Shown piece by piece: positions 1-6,378 of a stretch of DNA of 8,849 nt. The notes under the pieces are model-generated. The model ran no database searches and was not told where the DNA came from. It was given only the letters and a program-made list of their open reading frames with translations. Source of the stretch: Desulfuromusa sp. (GTDB taxonomy: Bacteria > Desulfobacterota > Desulfuromonadia > Desulfuromonadales > Geopsychrobacteraceae); the NCBI GenBank assembly GCA_029934755.1, contig JAOZLQ010000093.1, forward strand, positions 1-8,849, given 5' to 3'. The translations under genes and the position numbers were made by a program. Every line of letters begins with the position of its first letter. Position 1 is the stretch's first letter.

Positions 1-64
1 AGTTACTTCTGGGATCAGTAAAATCAGCGATGGAATGAAGGTTCGCTTCGACTCTTCACTTTAA
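1..64 (+). CDS. C-terminal end of a gene, probably the RND periplasmic adaptor (partial)
   Basis: Only the last 20 codons are in the window. Read from base 2 they give VTSGISKISDGMKVRFDSSL and then TAA at 62-64. The pattern of a short 'SGISKISDGMKV' turn close to the C-terminus is typical of the membrane-proximal domain of HlyD/AcrA-type membrane fusion proteins, whose last beta strands often read 'GL..G..V'. The stop lies 15 nt before the RND permease start, which is the usual adaptor-permease order. The adaptor would link the inner-membrane pump to an outer-membrane channel. The identity rests mainly on context, because 20 residues are too few for a firm family call. Confidence 0.6.
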   Translation, partial: VTSGISKISDGMKVRFDSSL

Positions 65-79
65 CGATACGAAATAATC

Positions 80-3000
80 ATGAATCTGACTCAAGTTGCA
101 ATTAAAAATAAAAGTCTCTTTTTTTCTCTTCTAATAATCGTCCTTTTTGGAGGCATGAGTGCATTTAACGATATGCCTCGCGATGACATGCCTCCGTTTA
201 TGATTCGGACAGTCAGTATTGTCTCTGTCTTTCCTGGAGCTTCTCCCGAACGGGTTGAATTGCTGGTGACCGATGCCATTGAAAAAGTGGTTCAGGAAAT
301 ACCGGAAGTTGATTATATCGCCAGTGAATCCAGAACTGGAATATCCATTGTCACTGTCAATATTAAGGAAAGCGAGTTTGATTTACAGCCAATTTTCGAC
401 CGAATAAGACGTAAAGTCGAGACAGTCCAGAAACAACTGCCAAGCGGTGTCAATCCGGTTGTCAATGATGAGTTAGGTGATGTTTTTGGTATTTTAATTG
501 GACTGGTGGCAGATGGATACACTTATGCTGAATTGAAAACAATTGCGGATGAAGTCAAAGATGAACTGATTAAAATCCCTCAAGCAGCCAAAGTTGACAT
601 CGTTGGCACTCAACCAGAGCGTATTTATCTTGAATTTGATGACGCTCGCCTTGCAGACCTTGGACTTTCAAAAACTGAAGTTGAAAATCTGCTTAAAGGG
701 ACCAACACCCTTTTTTCCGGTGGTGATATCCGCATCGGTGATGAGAGAGTCATTCTGGAACCCAGTGGCAATTTCGAATCGGTTACCGATCTTGAACAAA
801 TGGTTCTCTCGAATAGCAGCGGTGAACTGATCCGATTAGGTGATGTTGCCACAGTGCAACGCGGTTATCTGGATCCCCCCGAAAGTCGGGTACGAGTTAA
901 CGGCCAGACTGGTGTTGTGATTGGAATAAACCTGAAAAAAGGAGGCAATATTGTCCAATTGGGTTCTGAAGTTGATCAACAACTTGAGATGTTCAAGCAG
1001 GTTTTTCCAATCGGGGTTGATTTTTTCCGTGCCTCCTCACAAGACTATACAGTTGACAAAACGGTAGGTGATTTTGTTGTAAATCTCGTTCAGTCAATTG
1101 TTGTTGTTCTCGCCACCATGTTGGTTTTTCTTGGGTTGAGAACCGGACTGGTTGTAGCCAGCCTCATCCCAGCATCAATTGTATTGTCAATTATGCTGAT
1201 GACCCTTTTAAAGGTCGGTCTCAACCAGGTTTCTCTGGCAGCTTTGATTATTGCTCTGGGGATGCTGGTTGATAATGCAATTGTCATGTCAGAGTCGATG
1301 CTGGTCAAGATGGAAAAGGGGGATAGCGGAACCGAGGCAGCTATTTCGTCCTGTAAAGAATTATCTGTCCCCCTGTTGATTTCCTCACTCACAACATCCG
1401 CTGCATTTTTAGCCTTCTACCTGGCTGAGTCAACACTCGGCGAGATCATGGGGCAGATATTTCTGGTCGTGACAAGTGCCCTGCTCTCTTCCTGGGTTAT
1501 GTCGCTTACCATTATCCCTTTATTGGGGATTATGTTTATTCGTGTCAGTCCTAAACGCCAGGAAGAAAAACAGAAATTAGGATTAATGGAGCGGGCACGA
1601 AATATCTATAAAAAGCTCATACTATTTTGCTTAAAGCGTCCAGCTATACTGATTGTCAGTGTTGTCATTCTGTTCTCTCTCTCTCTCTGGGGAATGAAGT
1701 TTCTGCCGTTTATTTTTATGCCTGACAGTGAAAAAGCAGTTATTTCAGTCAATCTGGAACTGCCAATAGGAACCGCAATTGAAAAAACAGATCAGGTCGT
1801 TCAACAAATTGAAAATTTTATCCATGCAGAGCTCCTCGTAATACCAGAACGACCCGAAGGAGTTGTCAGTTGGTCCTCTTATGTTGGTGAGGGAGCTCCA
1901 AAATATGATCTCGGGTACAATCCGCCGGAAGCGAACTCATATTCTGCCCACATCCTGATCAATACTACCTCAGATTCGTTCAACCAGACGGTTATTGACC
2001 AGATCGACAGCTACTGTTTAGATCATTTTCCCGATTTGAAGGCTGTTGTGAGTCGTTTGAAAACCGGTGGTGGTTCTGCAGATCCAATTTCAATTCGAGT
2101 TGCGGGTAAAGACCCCCTGATTCTTGATCCCATTGTTGCAAAAATAAAGAAACAGTTACGAAGTATTGATGGGACAAAAAACGTTGCTGATGACTGGGGG
2201 ATGAGGGTTAAAAAAATAGTTGTCAAAATCGATCCATTGAGATTGCAACTAGCGGGGATTACCAATCAGGATGTCGCATTATCTCTACAGACCATGCTGA
2301 TTGGTGCTGATGTCGGTGACTATCGCGAAGGGGATCAGATCATACCTATCGTGATGATCAACAGTGATCGGAAAAAACTGACTATAGAACAACTGGAAAG
2401 TTTACCAATCAACAGCCAGGGCGGTGCCTTGAATGTCCCGTTGAAACAAGTTGCAGACATCAACTTAATCTGGCAACCGGCTAAAATCCTCAGGCGCGAT
2501 CTTTATCGTACTGTGGCGGTGACCTCGGGACTGAATGCCGGGAATACTGCTAGCGATGTGACTGGAAAACTGATCCCCTGGCTGGAAACAGAAAAACAGA
2601 ATTGGCCACGTGGTTATACCTATGAAGTGGGTGGCGAATCAGAAGACAGTGCTGATGCGATGGGGGCGGTCTTTGACAAGTTGCCCATTTCATTTTTTGT
2701 CATTGTTTTATTACTGATTGGCCAATTTAATTCAATAAGAAAGGCTGCCATTGTTCTTCTGACAATTCCACTTGGACTCATTGGTGTGGTTGGCGGATTG
2801 CTGGTTGCCAAGTCTTATTTTGGTTTTATGGCTTTTCTTGGGCTTATTTCTTTGGCAGGAATTGTTATCAATAATGCCATTGTTCTAATTGACCGCATCC
2901 AAATCGAAATGGATGAGTACCAAAGAGAACCCGGCGAAGCTATTGTTGAAGCAGGACTACAACGCTTTCGACCAATTATCCTTACGACGGCGACAACATC

Positions 3001-3148
3001 TTTGGGATTGATTCCACTTTGGGTCAGCGGTGGACTGATGTGGGAACCGATGGCGATCGGCATTATATTTGGACTGCTGTTTGCCACAATTTTAACCCTT
3101 TTATTTGTACCAACTCTTTACAAGATATTTTTTCGCGTGAAAGTTTAA
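80..3148 (+). CDS. RND-family efflux transporter permease (AcrB/HAE-like)
   Basis: This is a complete 1022-residue inner-membrane proton-driven exporter of the resistance-nodulation-division family, close to the usual length (about 1020-1050). It shows the family's two-fold layout. TM1 is at residues 12-29, followed by a large periplasmic porter loop that begins MPRDDMPPF. A TM2-TM6 block lies at about 333-487. A second short TM at about 522-540 opens the second periplasmic loop, and a final TM block starts near residue 870. TM4 carries GMLVDNAIVMSE with D398-N399, and TM10 carries VINNAIVLID with N931-N932. Compared with AcrB (D407-D408, K940), one relay aspartate is Asn and the lysine is Asn, a paired change I know from a large VDN-type subgroup of RND pumps. 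The ribosome-binding site is weak, so translational coupling to the upstream gene 15 nt away is plausible. The substrate (drug, solvent, lipid or other) cannot be told from sequence; the metal-exporting CusA type is unlikely. Confidence 0.95.
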   Translation: MNLTQVAIKNKSLFFSLLIIVLFGGMSAFNDMPRDDMPPFMIRTVSIVSVFPGASPERVELLVTDAIEKVVQEIPEVDYIASESRTGISIVTVNIKESEFDLQPIFDRIRRKVETVQKQLPSGVNPVVNDELGDVFGILIGLVADGYTYAELKTIADEVKDELIKIPQAAKVDIVGTQPERIYLEFDDARLADLGLSKTEVENLLKGTNTLFSGGDIRIGDERVILEPSGNFESVTDLEQMVLSNSSGELIRLGDVATVQRGYLDPPESRVRVNGQTGVVIGINLKKGGNIVQLGSEVDQQLEMFKQVFPIGVDFFRASSQDYTVDKTVGDFVVNLVQSIVVVLATMLVFLGLRTGLVVASLIPASIVLSIMLMTLLKVGLNQVSLAALIIALGMLVDNAIVMSESMLVKMEKGDSGTEAAISSCKELSVPLLISSLTTSAAFLAFYLAESTLGEIMGQIFLVVTSALLSSWVMSLTIIPLLGIMFIRVSPKRQEEKQKLGLMERARNIYKKLILFCLKRPAILIVSVVILFSLSLWGMKFLPFIFMPDSEKAVISVNLELPIGTAIEKTDQVVQQIENFIHAELLVIPERPEGVVSWSSYVGEGAPKYDLGYNPPEANSYSAHILINTTSDSFNQTVIDQIDSYCLDHFPDLKAVVSRLKTGGGSADPISIRVAGKDPLILDPIVAKIKKQLRSIDGTKNVADDWGMRVKKIVVKIDPLRLQLAGITNQDVALSLQTMLIGADVGDYREGDQIIPIVMINSDRKKLTIEQLESLPINSQGGALNVPLKQVADINLIWQPAKILRRDLYRTVAVTSGLNAGNTASDVTGKLIPWLETEKQNWPRGYTYEVGGESEDSADAMGAVFDKLPISFFVIVLLLIGQFNSIRKAAIVLLTIPLGLIGVVGGLLVAKSYFGFMAFLGLISLAGIVINNAIVLIDRIQIEMDEYQREPGEAIVEAGLQRFRPIILTTATTSLGLIPLWVSGGLMWEPMAIGIIFGLLFATILTLLFVPTLYKIFFRVKV
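1675..1688 (+). repeat. (CT)7 dinucleotide tract inside the RND gene
   Basis: Seven perfect CT units encode part of the TM segment that opens the second half of the pump (residues LFSLSLW). The reading frame is intact here. Gain or loss of one unit would shift the frame, so this is a possible slippage site, but seven units is short and may be chance within a Leu/Ser-rich membrane helix. Confidence 0.6.
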
Positions 3149-3182
3149 AGGCTCAATTAGACGTAATTTTGGGATAGTTGTA

Positions 3183-3542
3183 ATGGAATTTACTTTCATA
3201 TTTGTAGAGGTTTTTGCCATTGGAATATACTTTGTGAGTCCATTGCTCATATCGTTGATTTTCATGATTGCCAGTCTTGGTTATACCGTTGGACGTATAG
3301 AAAATTGGTCGATAATCGACTCACTCTATTACGCATTTATAACGGCAACCACGGTAGGTTATGGTGATTTTCATCCCCTGAAACGCCGATCAAAATGCAT
3401 AGCCATTCTCATCGCACTAACTGGACTTCTGTGTACGGGAATAACTGTTGCTGTTGGCCTTAAGGCAGCAGAAGTCGCTTTTACCAACCACTACGAGATT
3501 GAACAGATTATCGATAGAATTAAATTGCAATTAGCAGTCTAA
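3183..3542 (+). CDS. Small two-TM potassium channel protein (ion channel family, Ion_trans_2)
   Basis: The protein has 119 residues. It has an N-terminal hydrophobic helix at about 8-34, a pore helix (SLYYAFITAT, 47-56), the potassium selectivity filter TVGYGD at 57-62, and a second membrane helix at about 71-95. A short charged amphipathic tail ends at 119. This is the minimal KcsA/MthK-like pore; four copies would make a channel. There is no RCK/TrkA-N nucleotide-binding domain and no voltage sensor, so gating is not evident. The filter is canonical, so potassium selectivity is well supported by family knowledge. The ATG has a modest GGGA element 8 nt upstream. The gene starts 34 nt after the RND stop on the same strand and is probably co-transcribed with it; a functional link to efflux is not established. 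Confidence 0.85.
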   Translation: MEFTFIFVEVFAIGIYFVSPLLISLIFMIASLGYTVGRIENWSIIDSLYYAFITATTVGYGDFHPLKRRSKCIAILIALTGLLCTGITVAVGLKAAEVAFTNHYEIEQIIDRIKLQLAV

Positions 3543-3581
3543 TTCTTAAAACGAAGATTACCAATTTCTATCGAGACGATT

Positions 3582-3857
3582 ATGCCAATTCAAACAATAC
3601 GCTCTGTTAAATTGAAAATTGCCCAGTTACCGCAAAGAATCAGCTGGCGAGAATTTCATGGCATGGCAACCCTCTGCGGTATTGGTTTTACGATGAGTTT
3701 GCTTGTTGCGACTTTGGCATTGGAGGGAGTTTCTGTTGATATCAGCGCAGCAGCACGACTGGGTGTGTTGATGGGATCATTGCTCTCTGCACTATCCGGA
3801 TGCTTCCTTCTTCATCAAGTACTACAAGGCAAAGCGGATCGCCAAAACACCCCCTAA
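3582..3857 (+). pseudogene. nhaA: C-terminal remnant of a NhaA-type Na+/H+ antiporter
   Basis: The 91-codon frame matches only the end of NhaA, a roughly 390-residue inner-membrane antiporter that exchanges sodium for protons. Residues 10-19 (VKLKIAQLPQ) correspond to the loop before TM XI. LCGIGFTMSLLVATLALEG (31-49) is the highly conserved TM XI segment, and RLGVLMGSLLSALSG (59-73) matches TM XII. Everything before that, including the TM IV-V region with the sodium-binding aspartates, is missing. The space upstream is occupied by the potassium channel gene. The same frame is open back to the channel's own TAA at 3540-3542, but those 13 codons and the first eight after the ATG do not look like NhaA. 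There is no strong ribosome-binding site. Without the ion-binding core it cannot act as an antiporter. It could be expressed as a two-helix protein, but a decaying deletion product is the simpler reading. Confidence 0.8.
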
Positions 3858-3875
3858 AATAGACTGAAGGGGCAA

Positions 3876-5024
3876 TCAGACTTCAGAGCACAAAACAACC
3901 CGATTTCGCCCTTCCCGCTTAGCTTGATAGAGGGCATTATCAACTCGTTTCAGTAGTGTATCGGTGCTATCCCCTTTACGAAGCTGGGCAACCCCAAGGC
4001 TGATAGTAATTGACCCGGCATCGACAAATTGTTCTTGCTCCACCTCCAACCTGATTCTCTCTGCAAAGGGGCCCGCTTCCTCAATCTGAGTGGTGGGGAG
4101 CAAAATCAAAAACTCCTCTCCACCCCATCGAATTAACAAATCTCCCTGACGAATCAGGCCACGAATCAACTGACTAAGCTGTTTAAGCACCAAATCCCCG
4201 ACACTATGACCAAATTGATCATTAACCTTCTTGAAATGATCAATATCGAGCATGATTAACGAAAACGGTGTCTTTTCCTGGTTGGCACGGTGGTGTTCTT
4301 GAATGATCGTTTCATCAAACTTGCGGCGATTGTAAGTCTCCGTTAAGGAATCAGTTACGGCCAATTGCTCAACCTGCTGCAAACTTTCATTTAACTGTGC
4401 GGCAAGGTCTCCAACCTCAATTAAAGCACGATTTAATTCACGAGTCCGTTCCTCTACCCGGGTTTCCAATTGTTCTTTTGCTTTTTGAGTTTCAAGTTCA
4501 GCCTGACGGCGCTGTTGGTTTTCAGAACCGATCCGGGTCAGCAAATCAAAAAAACGGACAAAGAATTTCATCAAATAAGCAATTCTCTTTTGAGAAACCA
4601 CCGGAACTTTTTCCAATGCTTGCATGTACTCTTCCATATCAAATCCGTAAGCAATAGCCTGGCGGCGGAAGTAGTCCTGATCGGGGGGATGATGAAGGAA
4701 CTGTCCAAGAAAAAAGAAACCGAGAGGGACATCATTAAGAAGAATTGGGATGGCCACTTCAATGAGACCATTCGGACAGGGATAAGTAAGATATTCTTTC
4801 GAATCCAGATATTCCTGGATTCGAGATTCACTCAATAAACAATTCTTACGACTTTCCGGATTCACCCGATGAAAATCACGGCAGATACGCTGCCAACCGA
4901 TAGTTACCAGCCAGTTTTGATTGGCATCCATAACTCCAACAGAAATCCCGGCGGCTTCATAAAAAAAGCGCATCAACTCTTGCAGCTCATCAAGATCAAT
5001 TATGTCTTGTAGTCTGAGATTCAT
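3876..5024 (-). CDS. PocR-domain diguanylate cyclase (GGDEF protein)
   Basis: This 382-residue protein makes the second messenger cyclic di-GMP from two GTP. Residues 5-165 form a PocR-type ligand-binding domain, recognisable from WQRICRDFHR, then ESRKNC, then YPCPNGLIEVAIPI, with three conserved-looking cysteines at C48, C62 and C83 and a GFFFLGQF strand. A charged helical linker at about 166-222 (Glu/Gln/Arg-rich) is a probable coiled coil for dimerisation. The GGDEF domain spans about 223-380, with DIDHFKKVND (260-269) for metal and nucleotide binding and the active-site loop RWGGEEF (299-305). The inhibitory I-site RQGD (292-295) sits five residues before GGEEF, so product feedback is expected. 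There is no TM segment or signal peptide, so it is cytoplasmic. The ATG has a strong purine-rich GGAGGG site just upstream (complement of 5029-5034). The sensed ligand is unknown; PocR domains are thought to bind small organic compounds. Confidence 0.93.
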   Translation of the reverse strand: MNLRLQDIIDLDELQELMRFFYEAAGISVGVMDANQNWLVTIGWQRICRDFHRVNPESRKNCLLSESRIQEYLDSKEYLTYPCPNGLIEVAIPILLNDVPLGFFFLGQFLHHPPDQDYFRRQAIAYGFDMEEYMQALEKVPVVSQKRIAYLMKFFVRFFDLLTRIGSENQQRRQAELETQKAKEQLETRVEERTRELNRALIEVGDLAAQLNESLQQVEQLAVTDSLTETYNRRKFDETIIQEHHRANQEKTPFSLIMLDIDHFKKVNDQFGHSVGDLVLKQLSQLIRGLIRQGDLLIRWGGEEFLILLPTTQIEEAGPFAERIRLEVEQEQFVDAGSITISLGVAQLRKGDSTDTLLKRVDNALYQAKREGRNRVVLCSEV

Positions 5025-5271
5025 ATTTCCCTCCCCCCGACAAAACGATGGATCAAGTGGCAGAGAATGACCAGGATAAAATAAACAGACACTAATATAA
5101 TAACAGGTATTTTCTCTTAATCAACATACAGATAGAAATTAATAACACATTTGGCACAGCTATTCGGCCGCGGCTGCTACGCGCAAATTATTCCATACCG
5201 GAACTCTTGTAGTTATTACAACAAATGACGTAATCTTGTTGTGGAAAAAATTTAAATTGAAAGAAGATTGT
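5025..5271. promoter_or_regulatory. Divergent intergenic region with overlapping inverted repeats
   Basis: This 247-nt gap separates the minus-strand GGDEF gene from the plus-strand CMD gene and must carry the promoters of both. Near its right end are two overlapping inverted repeats. One is TTGTA-5 nt-TACAA at 5207-5221; the other is ACAACAA (5218-5224) paired with TTGTTGT (5236-5242) across 11 nt. They share the TACAA segment, so only one could form as RNA hairpin at a time, or they could be protein-binding half-sites. They lie 30-65 nt before the CMD start. I see no convincing -35/-10 pair on either strand and no T-run after the repeats that would make a terminator. The rest of the gap is AT-rich apart from a GC-rich stretch at about 5164-5183. 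Confidence 0.4.
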
Positions 5272-5805
5272 ATGCCCGTTGTTCCCTACAAACCAGAAGA
5301 CATTCAAGAACCACATGAACTAGTTGATGCCATCCGCGCCCGCCGAGGTGGAACATTACTCAACCTAGATCGCATGTTGCTATACAGCCCTGCCTTTGCT
5401 GAAGGGTGGAATAGTTTCCTCGGTGCAGTCAGAAATAAACTTGAACTTCCCGCTAAATTACGTGAACTGGCAATCTGCACAGTTGCAATTCTCAACGGAG
5501 CAGACTATGAATTTATTCAACATTCTCCAGAATTTTTAAAAGCTGGGGGAAATGAAGCCCAACTAATTGCCTTGCAGCAGATTGACCATTCAGCCCCAGA
5601 CAGTTTATTATTTGATGCAACAGAACAAACAATTATCCAACTCAGTGTGGAGATGACGCAAACTGTTAAAATCAATGATACGACCATGGCAATCGTCAAA
5701 GATGTATTAGAAAATGAGCAGCATCTGGTTGAACTTATTGGTGTTATCGCAACCTACAACATGGTTTCACGTTATTTAGTCGCGTTGGGAATTGATCCCG
5801 AATAA
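5272..5805 (+). CDS. Carboxymuconolactone decarboxylase (CMD/AhpD-like) family protein
   Basis: The protein has 177 residues and is predicted to be soluble and all-helical. The core KLRELAICTVAILNGADYEFIQHSPEFLKAGG (62-93) is the family signature: the Arg-Glu-Leu helix, then Tyr/Glu, and His84 in the 'E..QH' position typical of CMD proteins. It lacks the CXXC pair of AhpD peroxidase-reducing enzymes; only one cysteine, C69, sits in the core, so an AhpD-type disulfide reductase role is unlikely. Family members range from gamma-carboxymuconolactone decarboxylase to uncharacterised stress proteins, and the substrate here is unknown. I chose the ATG at 5272, preceded by a purine-rich AAGAAG at 5261-5266. 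A TTG at 5236 in the same frame would add 12 Lys-rich residues but sits in the inverted repeat and has no good ribosome site. The TM2 gene follows after 20 nt. Confidence 0.85.
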   Translation: MPVVPYKPEDIQEPHELVDAIRARRGGTLLNLDRMLLYSPAFAEGWNSFLGAVRNKLELPAKLRELAICTVAILNGADYEFIQHSPEFLKAGGNEAQLIALQQIDHSAPDSLLFDATEQTIIQLSVEMTQTVKINDTTMAIVKDVLENEQHLVELIGVIATYNMVSRYLVALGIDPE

Positions 5806-5825
5806 CAGCAGAATTGGAATATAGA

Positions 5826-6218
5826 ATGTACAACGCAAACACCACTCATCAAAAAACTATTGGTTATATTTTATGGATTTTTGGTTTTACTGGGTCGCAC
5901 CGCTTTTACTACGGAAAACCAATATCGGGCACCATCTATTTTCTGACCTTAGGACTCTTTGGAATCGGCTGGATCGTTGACCTGTTTCTCATCCCTTCCC
6001 TGGATCGTCAGGCCAATCTTCGCTTTTTTGATGGCCCCTACGACTATACTGTCACTTGGGTTCTGCTGACTTTTCTTGGCCTGTTCGGATTTCATCGGAT
6101 GTATCTGGGTAAATGGGTTACTGGTATCATTTACCTGCTGACAGGCGGGATTTTTGGGCTGGGATATCTGTATGATTTCTGGACAATAAATGAGCAAATA
6201 TCGCAGTTAAACGGATGA
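5826..6218 (+). CDS. Tandem TM2-domain membrane protein
   Basis: The 130-residue inner-membrane protein is built of two TM2 domains in a row. Repeat 1 (about 11-57) has GSHRFYYGK at 23-31 and an Asp at 52. Repeat 2 (about 75-121) has GFHRMYLGK at 88-96 and an Asp at 117. The distance from the His to the Asp is 27 residues in both, so this is a clean internal duplication giving four membrane helices. TM2 domains are widespread, often in small proteins of unknown function; the conserved Gly-His-Arg-Tyr-Gly-Lys turn lies between the two helices of each unit. The ATG at 5826 is preceded by TTGGAA at an appropriate distance; an in-frame TTG at 5814 would add four residues and is less likely. The 20-nt gap to the CMD gene suggests one operon. 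No function can be assigned. Confidence 0.88.
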   Translation: MYNANTTHQKTIGYILWIFGFTGSHRFYYGKPISGTIYFLTLGLFGIGWIVDLFLIPSLDRQANLRFFDGPYDYTVTWVLLTFLGLFGFHRMYLGKWVTGIIYLLTGGIFGLGYLYDFWTINEQISQLNG

Positions 6219-6288
6219 TCCCTTCCTGATTCGCTACTTTAATCTGAGCCTCCAACCAAATAAAATACCAGCACGACTCACAAATAGC

Positions 6289-6317
6289 TTGACCACACAA
6301 ACCCCATCCCTTACGTT
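6289..6317 (+). promoter_or_regulatory. Weak sigma70-like promoter candidate for the crotonase operon
   Basis: TTGACC at 6289-6294 matches five of six bases of the -35 consensus. Seventeen bases later TACGTT (6312-6317) matches only three of six bases of the -10. The -10 falls inside the palindrome at 6311-6324, so a bound repressor would block it. This is a weak candidate; the rest of the 160-nt gap 6219-6378 shows no better pair and no gene. Confidence 0.3.
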
Positions 6318-6324
6318 AACGTAA
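6311..6324. promoter_or_regulatory. Perfect 14-bp palindrome, likely operator of the crotonase/acyl-CoA dehydrogenase operon
   Basis: TTACGTTAACGTAA is fully self-complementary and lies 54 nt before the ATG of the enoyl-CoA hydratase gene, in otherwise unstructured sequence. From memory it resembles the ACGT-N2-ACGT core of operators bound by MerR-family LiuR-type regulators of acyl-CoA and branched-chain amino acid degradation in proteobacteria; TetR-family regulators also use such palindromes. No regulator gene is in the window, so the protein that binds is an inference. Confidence 0.55.
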
Positions 6325-6378
6325 TCCAAATACAAAACATTGTTTTCTGTTTGTTTCCTATCATCCCGGAGAACTCTC

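Noticed and set aside
3864..3886. Hairpin CTGAAG ... CTTCAG around the stop codon of the GGDEF gene, between convergent genes
   Set aside because: Only 6 bp with an 11-nt loop and no adjacent T-run on either strand, so not a credible terminator.
4397..4838. Plus-strand open frames of 86 and 122 codons opposite the GGDEF gene
   Set aside because: They are antisense to a well-supported protein, have no family resemblance and no ribosome-binding site; they are coding shadows.
5152..5167. Possible sigma54 promoter: TGGCAC followed by five bases and TTCGG
   Set aside because: The -24 part is perfect, but the -12 part lacks the required GC (TTCGG instead of TTGCW), and it is 105 nt from the start codon. 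Not enough to report as a promoter.
5236..5271. Upstream TTG start adding 12 residues to the CMD protein (similar TTG extensions at 5814 for the TM2 gene and 6340 for the hydratase)
   Set aside because: In each case a downstream ATG has the better ribosome-binding site and the family homology begins after it.
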